Source of the DNA: an uncultured Bacteroidales bacterium
Lineage (GTDB): Bacteria > Bacteroidota > Bacteroidia > Bacteroidales > UBA4417
Assembly (NCBI GenBank): GCA_903917425.1
Contig: CAIXAQ010000324.1
Span: forward strand, 1 to 8,974
Length of the DNA stretch: 8,974 bases
Reading direction: 5' to 3'
Part shown: piece after piece, positions 1 to 5,008 of the stretch
How positions within the stretch are numbered: position 1 is the first letter of the stretch
Layout: each line of letters opens with the position of its first letter
Position numbers and translations under genes: made by a program
The notes under the pieces: generated by a model
What the model saw: only the letters and a program-made list of their open reading frames with translations
What the model was told of the DNA's origin: nothing
Databases searched by the model: none

Positions 1-10
1 ACTTAATATC

Positions 11-30
11 TTAATTAAAACATTAATTAA
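11..30. repeat. Paired TTAATTAA palindromes upstream of the fasciclin gene
   Basis: The 8-base palindrome TTAATTAA occurs at 11-18 and again at 23-30, spaced 12 bases start to start, just before the start codon at 45. The arrangement could be an operator or simply AT-rich leader. No TAnnTTTG element is visible in the 44 bases before the gene, so its promoter is probably outside the window. Confidence that the repeat exists is high; confidence that it is functional is low. Confidence 0.3.
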
Positions 31-44
31 TCAATACAAACCTT

Positions 45-620
45 ATGAAAAAAACAATTACACTGCTTATGGTTAGCGTGGTAGCCATATCGATGATTAT
101 CAGTTCGTGCAATTCGAGTGGTAATGAGAACAAGCCAGCTCCGTCGGAGGAAAGTACTGATTCACCAAAGGGCGGCCAATCGGCGGTTCAGGATGATGCA
201 TCGCAAAAGGATATTGTTAAAGTTGCCGTCGGATCAGCCGACCACACTACGCTGGTAGCAGCACTTCAGGCTGCGGGGTATGTGGATGTTTTGTCGAATG
301 CGGGACCATTTACAGTTTTTGCTCCAACCAACACTGCTTTCGAAAAATTACCGAAAGGCACAGTTGAAGGATTATTAAAACCTGAAAGCAAAGCTGATTT
401 GCGGAACATTTTGGAATACCATGTTTATGTTGGGAAACTGGACCAAACCTTTTTCAAAGATGGCCAGATGTTAGGAATGGTAAATGGCAGCAAAGTGACT
501 ATGGGTGTAAAAGACGGAAAAGTAACTGTTAACGGTGCATATATTGTGGCATCGGTACCGTGCAGCAACGGAATTATCCATATTATTGACGCTGTTTTAC
601 TCCCACCGGCAAAGAAATAA
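45..620 (+). CDS. FAS1 (fasciclin-domain) surface lipoprotein
   Basis: Secreted lipoprotein of 191 residues carrying one FAS1 domain. The N-terminus has Lys2-Lys3, a hydrophobic core and a Bacteroidota-type lipobox ending in Ser-Ser-Cys, with Cys22 as the lipidated residue. A low-complexity Ser/Pro/Asp/Glu/Gly linker covers about 23-55. The FAS1 domain follows at about 57-187: the H1 motif FTVFAPTNTAFEKLP at 89-103, the central Tyr-His pair at 125-126, and the H2-like stretch GIIHIIDAVLLP at 176-187. FAS1 domains generally mediate adhesion or protein contacts, and nothing here identifies a ligand. The gene is convergent with nosY, with 97 bases and a terminator between their stops, so it is not in the nos operon. 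A role in N2O metabolism is not shown. The ATG at 45 is chosen because it directly begins the signal peptide. Confidence 0.9.
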   Translation: MKKTITLLMVSVVAISMIISSCNSSGNENKPAPSEESTDSPKGGQSAVQDDASQKDIVKVAVGSADHTTLVAALQAAGYVDVLSNAGPFTVFAPTNTAFEKLPKGTVEGLLKPESKADLRNILEYHVYVGKLDQTFFKDGQMLGMVNGSKVTMGVKDGKVTVNGAYIVASVPCSNGIIHIIDAVLLPPAKK

Positions 621-647
621 GCGAATTGACAGTCATTTAATTGGGTG

Positions 648-684
648 AATCCCGGGATGATTTTTAAATCAACCCGGGATTTTT
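648..684 (+). terminator. Rho-independent terminator after the fasciclin gene
   Basis: A perfect 9-bp stem, AATCCCGGG (648-656) with CCCGGGATT (673-681), encloses a loop that can itself pair (TGATT with AATCA). Five T residues follow at 680-684 on the plus strand. It lies 28 bases after the fasciclin stop. Read on the minus strand the hairpin is followed by a mixed sequence without a T run, so it fits the fasciclin transcript best. It might still act as a 3' structure for the nosY transcript, which ends nearby. Confidence 0.85.
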
Positions 685-717
685 GGCTCTGTTAATAAAC
701 AATAGCAAACCGGAAAT

Positions 718-1485
718 TTATAAATTCTTCCGTTTGAATATTCGTAAGGCCAGCGCTATAGGCATTACAATCCAAACCAGCATAACAGAAATGGCCAGAA
801 CAATTCCTGCCGAGGAACCGAAAAACTGGTTGAATATGGCGCCTGTATAACCCATCAAGGCTGAGATATCCATTTTCAATAAAACCATAATGCGAGCCAG
901 GTCGACAGGATTGAGACAACTCAGAAATATAGTAAGTTTCTCCAAAGGGTAATCCGAAAAGGCAAACATTACCATTAATACAATTCCATCAAATATCAGT
1001 GTAAAATAAAACCAGAGTAACATTGCTATTCCAATTCCACGGGTCTTGTCGCGTGTCAGCACCGAAGCCAGGAAAGCCAAAGAAACAAACACCATCGTCA
1101 GCAGGGTTCCGGAAAGCAGAAAGTACCATCCGACAATTGTTCCATCAAAAATGATGACAGGCAAACCTATCCCTAACCAAAATGCTGAAAGTAACGATAG
1201 TCCCACACCTGCATACACTCCCAGCAGAATTTTACTTCTTTTAAGCGGCTGGGCGACAAGCAATTCGATGAATTCGTAAGAATTGAAGAAATAAATGGTA
1301 GTAAACAATACACTTACAAGCGGTATCACTATTAAAAGCACGGTCAATAAGTTGCTGATGCCTTTGGAAACATCCTCATTCATCAAAAACAAACCGAACG
1401 AACTGAGCGACAGAAGCACAACGTACGCCAGTAGTATGCGGTTCCTGAAAATATCGTGAAGAACGTATTTAATTATCTTATTCAT
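718..1485 (-). CDS. nosY: NosY, membrane permease of the NosDFY system
   Basis: Integral membrane subunit of the ABC transporter that works with NosF and NosD to mature the CuZ centre of N2O reductase in the periplasm. The protein is 255 residues with about six predicted membrane helices (roughly 17-34, 45-66, 86-111, 118-142, 149-175, 225-247). It contains the segment NPVDLARI (192-199) followed by LMGYTGA, which I recognise as typical of NosY. The start at 1485 (MNKIIKYVLH) is preferred. The frame stays open upstream to at least 1569, but that extension would be encoded by the tandem repeat and adds 28 polar residues unlike any NosY. No Shine-Dalgarno sequence is visible. It is the last gene of the cluster, 186 bases after the nosF stop. 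Confidence 0.9.
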   Translation of the reverse strand: MNKIIKYVLHDIFRNRILLAYVVLLSLSSFGLFLMNEDVSKGISNLLTVLLIVIPLVSVLFTTIYFFNSYEFIELLVAQPLKRSKILLGVYAGVGLSLLSAFWLGIGLPVIIFDGTIVGWYFLLSGTLLTMVFVSLAFLASVLTRDKTRGIGIAMLLWFYFTLIFDGIVLMVMFAFSDYPLEKLTIFLSCLNPVDLARIMVLLKMDISALMGYTGAIFNQFFGSSAGIVLAISVMLVWIVMPIALALRIFKRKNL

Positions 1486-1514
1486 AGATGTTTGAAGTAA
1501 TCTTTTGGTTATTA

Positions 1515-1584
1515 GTGCTTGGTGCATTGTGCTTGGTGCATTGTGCTTGGTGCATTGTGCTTGGTGCATTGTGCTCAGTGCTCC
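1515..1584. repeat. Heptamer-based tandem repeat between nosF and nosY
   Basis: Four perfect, head-to-tail copies of the 14-mer GTGCTTGGTGCATT occupy 1515-1528, 1529-1542, 1543-1556 and 1557-1570. A degenerate fifth copy, GTGCTCAGTGCTCC, is at 1571-1584. Each 14-mer is two 7-mers starting GTGC, so the whole array is ten consecutive heptamers: GTGCTTG and GTGCATT alternating four times, then GTGCTCA and GTGCTCC. It sits 30 bases upstream of the nosY start, in its leader. The 14-base unit is not a multiple of three, which argues against a coding role. There are no unique spacers, so it is not CRISPR. It looks like a simple-sequence tandem expansion; function unknown. Confidence 0.9.
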
Positions 1585-1651
1585 GTTCTATCTATTTGGG
1601 GTTAGTACATATCCTTATGGCTCTAAGCTACATTTCCTGTGCGAAGCCCAC

Positions 1652-1665
1652 CCTGCACAGAGCAC
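1652..1665 (-). repeat. Opposite-strand GTGC heptamers near the nosF stop
   Basis: Read on the minus strand this is GTGCTCT followed by GTGCAGG, two heptamers of the same GTGCNNN family as the array at 1515-1584 but inverted, immediately after the nosF stop. It matches 10 of 14 positions of the degenerate array unit at 1571-1584, so the two could pair across a 67-base loop. This may be the second end of a small decayed palindromic element, or chance. Confidence 0.4.
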
Positions 1666-1671
1666 AAAGCC

Positions 1672-2385
1672 CTATGCTCTTTTCCCCAACAAATGGAACA
1701 ATGCTTTTCCCAATCTTTCTTCGCCTGATTCGGATTTAATCTCAGCAATGCTTTTATAAAACAAAGCCTCACCTTCAACAATATAAGCGATGCTATCAGC
1801 AATTTCCTCCACTTCACTCATTATGTGCGAGGTAACCAGGATTAGTTTGCCGGCTTCTTTTTCTTTTTGAATTTTCTGTTTCAGTATTTCCGAAGCTAAG
1901 GGATCAAGTCCTGCCGTGGGTTCGTCGAGGATAATCACTTCCGGGCTAAACATAAACGCAAGCGCAGCACTTACCTTTTGCCTCGTGCCACCTGAAAGTG
2001 CACGCATGGGTTTACCAAACATAGCACCAAGTTTAAAGGCATCGATTAATTCTTCATCGAAATGATCTTTCACCCGGTTTTTACCCAAATCCTTCATCAT
2101 GCCGAAAAGGTAACCAATACGCATGTTATCTGGATAGCGGCCAATCTGAGGCATGTATCCAATTCGATTCTTATATAGGACATCGCCTTCAATATTTTTT
2201 CCGTCAAAAAGTATTTTGCCTCCGTCGGGAATCACCATGCCTAACAGACATTTTATCAATGTAGTCTTGCCCGAAGCGTTCGGCCCAACCAGGGCTACAA
2301 CCTGTTCAAGGTCAAAAGTTAAATCGATGCCACGAAGCGCATGTATTTTGCCATATTTTTTTTGCAACCCTTCAATCTGTATCAT
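1672..2385 (-). CDS. nosF: NosF, ATPase of the NosDFY ABC transporter
   Basis: Cytoplasmic ABC ATPase of 237 residues that energises NosY and acts with periplasmic NosD in CuZ assembly. All nucleotide-binding motifs are intact: Walker A GPNASGKT (34-41), Q-loop Gln80 in YMPQ, signature LSGGTRQ (130-136), Walker B IILDEP (151-156), D-loop AGLD (158-161) and switch His187 in TSH. The Asn-Ala-Ser form of Walker A is common in NosF. Its start overlaps the nosD stop by four bases (ATGA at 2385-2382), indicating translational coupling. The stop is followed by a 6-bp inverted repeat with no T run, then by the unusual gap before nosY. Assignment to NosF rather than a generic exporter ATPase rests on the neighbours nosD and nosY. 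Confidence 0.95.
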   Translation of the reverse strand: MIQIEGLQKKYGKIHALRGIDLTFDLEQVVALVGPNASGKTTLIKCLLGMVIPDGGKILFDGKNIEGDVLYKNRIGYMPQIGRYPDNMRIGYLFGMMKDLGKNRVKDHFDEELIDAFKLGAMFGKPMRALSGGTRQKVSAALAFMFSPEVIILDEPTAGLDPLASEILKQKIQKEKEAGKLILVTSHIMSEVEEIADSIAYIVEGEALFYKSIAEIKSESGEERLGKALFHLLGKRA

Positions 2386-3695
2386 GGTCGTATTATATGC
2401 ATTGAGGGTTCGTTATCGTACAAATTAACATAGGACATGGAAGGCAGGGCCCGTTCGGCTTTATCGAGCAATTCAGCCATAAAACTCCGCAGCAGGAATA
2501 CGGCGGATGGAATTTTTTCAATAATCTGCGAATAAAGGCTTACCGGCCGGTAGGGGAGGTCCCCTTTTTTATCACGGTTCAGGTCGTAACCGGCATATTT
2601 ATCCCAATAGTTGCCTTTCAGATAATTTAAATTCTCGCTGCCATTGGTAGTAAAATCGAATGTATTTCCCATAAAATTATTAAGCATAAAAGTATCTTTC
2701 TCGCAATCAGCCAGCATACGTATTGCCAGCCCGTTATTCAAAAAATTGTTGTGTTCGGCTTTCACGTCACTGCTGCCCTCCATGTATATACCGGAAGTGT
2801 TTTTCGAGAAAGTGTTGTATGAGATAACGCTCCGGCTTATATCTTTCAGCAAAAGCCCGTAAGATGAAGTTCCCCAGTTTTGTTCAAAGGTATTGTTGGT
2901 CATTCGGATATGTTTGGTGTACATAACAGCCACACCACTGCCATTGTTCCTGAACGTATTGAATGTATAATTATCGTCGTTCGAGAACATAAAATGCAGC
3001 CCATACCTGTAGTTGGTTTCACTCAAGTTGTGACTGATTTCGCAGTGTGTTGCAAACTCAAAATAGATGCCATCGCGTTGCCTGCTGATTTTATTATTCA
3101 GAATTTTAATATAATGGGAGTACCAGAGGTGAATGCCGTTACCGGATTGAATCACGGAGTTGGCCCCGTGAATAGTGTTGCCGCTGATCGTCCCTCCGTT
3201 CACTTTGGCCAGATAAATCCCGAAGCAGGTATTTTCGAGGCGGTTGTCAATGATATTCACGCTATCACCTTTTTCGACCCGAATTCCGGCTTTATCCCTG
3301 ATGTTGGAAATACCGCTGTTGCGGATAATAAATCCTTTAATAGTGACCCGCGGAGCCCTTACAACAATGATATTACCTTTTTTCTGACCGTCGAGAATGG
3401 GATAATCTAGCCCGATTATACTTACAGATTTATTGATTATAAGATCTTCAATAAAATAGGTTGATTTAGTGACTTTTATAATATCACCGTTTTGCGCTAA
3501 AACCAACGCTTTTTGAAGGGTGTTAATCTCAGTACCGTGTTTAACTGTGATTACGCGCGCTGATGCATTAACGGGAAAATAAAACAAAAGAATCAGGAAT
3601 GCAGGAATAGATAAAAAATGATTGAAAGAAGCATAATGGAACTCTGCTTCTGCATCTCCAATTTTTCCAGCATCGTTATCCTGTTTTTTAAACAT
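2382..3695 (-). CDS. nosD: NosD, periplasmic beta-helix protein for CuZ assembly
   Basis: Periplasmic partner of NosF/NosY needed to build the CuZ cluster of N2O reductase. Taking the ATG at 3695 gives 437 residues. There is a hydrophobic segment at about 27-40 and a likely signal peptidase site Ala-Ser-Ala at 44-46. The body is a right-handed parallel beta-helix of carbohydrate-binding (CASH) type, with many Asn-rich turns such as NNxF and SGNTI. The C-terminal end carries NYWDKYAGYDLNRDKKGDLP, a pattern typical of NosD. The start is ambiguous: an upstream in-frame ATG at 3725 would overlap nosL by 28 bases. The ATG at 3695 lies 2 bases after the nosL stop behind an A-rich leader and is preferred. 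Either start leaves an unusually long, acidic stretch (about 26 residues) before the signal core. The 3' end overlaps nosF by four bases. Confidence 0.92.
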   Translation of the reverse strand: MFKKQDNDAGKIGDAEAEFHYASFNHFLSIPAFLILLFYFPVNASARVITVKHGTEINTLQKALVLAQNGDIIKVTKSTYFIEDLIINKSVSIIGLDYPILDGQKKGNIIVVRAPRVTIKGFIIRNSGISNIRDKAGIRVEKGDSVNIIDNRLENTCFGIYLAKVNGGTISGNTIHGANSVIQSGNGIHLWYSHYIKILNNKISRQRDGIYFEFATHCEISHNLSETNYRYGLHFMFSNDDNYTFNTFRNNGSGVAVMYTKHIRMTNNTFEQNWGTSSYGLLLKDISRSVISYNTFSKNTSGIYMEGSSDVKAEHNNFLNNGLAIRMLADCEKDTFMLNNFMGNTFDFTTNGSENLNYLKGNYWDKYAGYDLNRDKKGDLPYRPVSLYSQIIEKIPSAVFLLRSFMAELLDKAERALPSMSYVNLYDNEPSMHIIRP

Positions 3696-3697
3696 TT

Positions 3698-4141
3698 TTA
3701 TTTCTTGCTGATAAGTTCTGTCCATGATATAATTTCACCTCCCAGATCATTTTGCACAGCCCGGGCAGAGGCTTTGTCGCTGAATGCTGCCAGGTTGCCA
3801 CCCATCGGGCTTTGAATGTTGTCGCCATGCAGGAAACTCGAATTTGTTGCATCCAAAAGGCTTCCAGGTTTATTGTAGTCGCTCACATAATACCGGTCCT
3901 TGTTATTTAAGCCTTTACTTTTGATGTATCTGACAAGGCATTCACCGGAATCGAATGTATAAACCATACCTTTCGAAGTGAGGATTCCTGCACCGAATTT
4001 CGGGTTCATCACTGTCATGCGGCACTGTTCGCAATTGTCCTTACCGTAGTTAATGGCACGCATTTCATTTTTGCATGAAAAGCAAAAGATAAGCAAAGCA
4101 AAGAAGAATGGAATCAGGTTATTAAATGCAGCTTTGATCAT
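3698..4141 (-). CDS. nosL: NosL, copper-chaperone lipoprotein
   Basis: Outer-surface lipoprotein that binds Cu(I) and hands it to the NosD/NosZ maturation system. From the ATG at 4141 it is 147 residues: a short charged start, a Phe/Leu-rich core and a cleavage site ending Phe-Ser-Cys with Cys23 lipidated. The family's metal-binding motif is CEQCRM at 37-42 (Cys37, Cys40, Met42). Further family motifs are FDSGECLVRYI and SPMGGNLAAF towards the C-terminus. An in-frame ATG at 4183 would add 14 residues in front of the signal peptide; the 4141 start gives a standard lipoprotein leader and is preferred. It lies 83 bases after the upstream membrane-protein gene and 2 bases before nosD, with which it is probably co-translated. 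Confidence 0.93.
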   Translation of the reverse strand: MIKAAFNNLIPFFFALLIFCFSCKNEMRAINYGKDNCEQCRMTVMNPKFGAGILTSKGMVYTFDSGECLVRYIKSKGLNNKDRYYVSDYNKPGSLLDATNSSFLHGDNIQSPMGGNLAAFSDKASARAVQNDLGGEIISWTELISKK

Positions 4142-4224
4142 TTTGTTATACAGGTTTAATAGAGAACATCTGAAAATATTCAAAGTTCACCAGGTACGAA
4201 CTATTTAAAGGGTTAGGGTGTTTA

Positions 4225-4791
4225 TTATTTTTTACTGTAATACTGTTCATAAACAGCAACGCCCACTATTCCCAGAGCAGCTGCAATTACAAAGTATCCC
4301 CCGGTATCAGGGAACGAACCTGCCAGAAAGTTCAGCAATTGCTTGTATCCAAACATGGGTGGTTGATAGCTCATACCCGGTACTTTAATAGCAGCATGCG
4401 GATTGAGGTTATGGCCATAATCATAGAGCCATTGATAAAAATCGTAAAATGCGATACAACCGGCTACAGCCAGGGCTGAAATCCACGCCCAGATTAGTGT
4501 TCGTTTGCGCATTACCGCCCCAAACATCCCGAAAACAATGAGCAGCCCCAGTGCCCAGGGCATAATCTTAAACTCGGGAAATTCATCTTCATGAATCAGT
4601 TTCATCCCGATGTAATGGTTTAACCCATTAATTTTATCTACATCGCCGGTAATTTTGTACAACCAGATTTTCATTTCCAACCCTTCGGGATATTGAGGAG
4701 CCTCAAGGATTATTTTCCAGAAAGGAACGAAAAAAGCCCCAATCATCAATAGGGTGCATAGGAGTATAATATTTCGGGAAGTGGTTTTCAT
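4225..4791 (-). CDS. NosB-like four-helix membrane protein of unknown function
   Basis: Membrane protein of 188 residues in the position where clade II nos clusters commonly carry a poorly understood membrane protein; in Wolinella this place, next to nosZ, is taken by nosB. Predicted helices are at about 7-25, 77-94, 98-120 and 164-182. The loop at 26-76 holds the distinctive string INGLNHYIGMK (54-64). The loop at 121-163 holds GHNLNPHAAIKVPGMSYQPP (126-145). These two loops fall on the same side of the membrane, and the terminal Lys-rich ends place them in the periplasm. They contain His59, His68, His127, His132, Met63 and Met140, so copper or haem contact is conceivable but unproven. No Cys pair or haem motif is present. 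It heads the accessory gene block, 217 bases after the nosZ stop. I recognise the context better than the family; the NosB homology is an inference. Confidence 0.7.
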   Translation of the reverse strand: MKTTSRNIILLCTLLMIGAFFVPFWKIILEAPQYPEGLEMKIWLYKITGDVDKINGLNHYIGMKLIHEDEFPEFKIMPWALGLLIVFGMFGAVMRKRTLIWAWISALAVAGCIAFYDFYQWLYDYGHNLNPHAAIKVPGMSYQPPMFGYKQLLNFLAGSFPDTGGYFVIAAALGIVGVAVYEQYYSKK

Positions 4792-4910
4792 TTGTTATTA
4801 TTATATTTTACGGGTCAGATGGAGTACACCATGATGAAGATTAATCTCATCTTCGATTAGTGATTTCCGATCATGGCCATTTAATGCGTTTTCCATTTAA
4901 AATCTGACAC

Positions 4911-4975
4911 AAAAAATCAAAGCAGAGAAGATTGACAGCTGCGATTAATCGCAAAACGATATCAACCCTCTCTGC
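4911..4975 (-). terminator. Large nested hairpin with T-rich tail after nosZ
   Basis: On the minus strand, GCAGAGAGGGTTGA (4975-4962) pairs with TCAATCTTCTCTGC (4935-4922) along all 14 positions if two G-U pairs are allowed. Two more pairs extend it inwards. The interior contains a second hairpin, the perfect palindrome TGCGATTAATCGCA at 4940-4953. The tail on the minus strand is TTTGATTTTTT (4921-4911). The G-U pairs exist only in minus-strand RNA, so the element belongs to the nosZ transcript. It starts 33 bases after the nosZ stop and ends 119 bases before the next gene. It looks like an intrinsic terminator or attenuator, or a 3' stabilising structure. Confidence 0.8.
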
Positions 4976-5008
4976 ATCTTTGTTTTTTAATTAAAGATAA
5001 TTATGACT

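Noticed and set aside
692..919. Minus-strand frame of 75 codons overlapping nosY
   Set aside because: It is a different frame of the same strand within nosY, with no features of its own.
1486..1569. N-terminal extension of NosY reading through the tandem repeat
   Set aside because: The frame is open but the extra 28 residues come from the 14-base repeat, are polar and do not look like NosY. The ATG at 1485 starts a normal membrane protein.
1515..1584. CRISPR array
   Set aside because: The units are 14 bases, directly abutting and without unique spacers; no cas gene is present.
1659..1680. AGAGCA / TGCTCT hairpin at the nosF stop as a terminator
   Set aside because: The stem is 6 bp with a 10-base loop, and on the minus strand it is followed by GTGCAGGG rather than T residues.
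2880..3410. Plus-strand open frame of 176 codons inside nosD
   Set aside because: It lies antisense within a well-supported nosD and has no recognisable domain or leader.
4184..4202. Hairpin AGTTC / GAACT between the NosB-like gene and nosL as a terminator
   Set aside because: The stem is only 5-6 bp, the loop is 7 bases and no solid T run follows on the minus strand.
4838..4858. GAAGAT / ATCTTC inverted repeat upstream of the NosB-like gene as an operator
   Set aside because: Six-base arms in AT-rich sequence, with no promoter element placed sensibly beside it; chance is the simpler reading.
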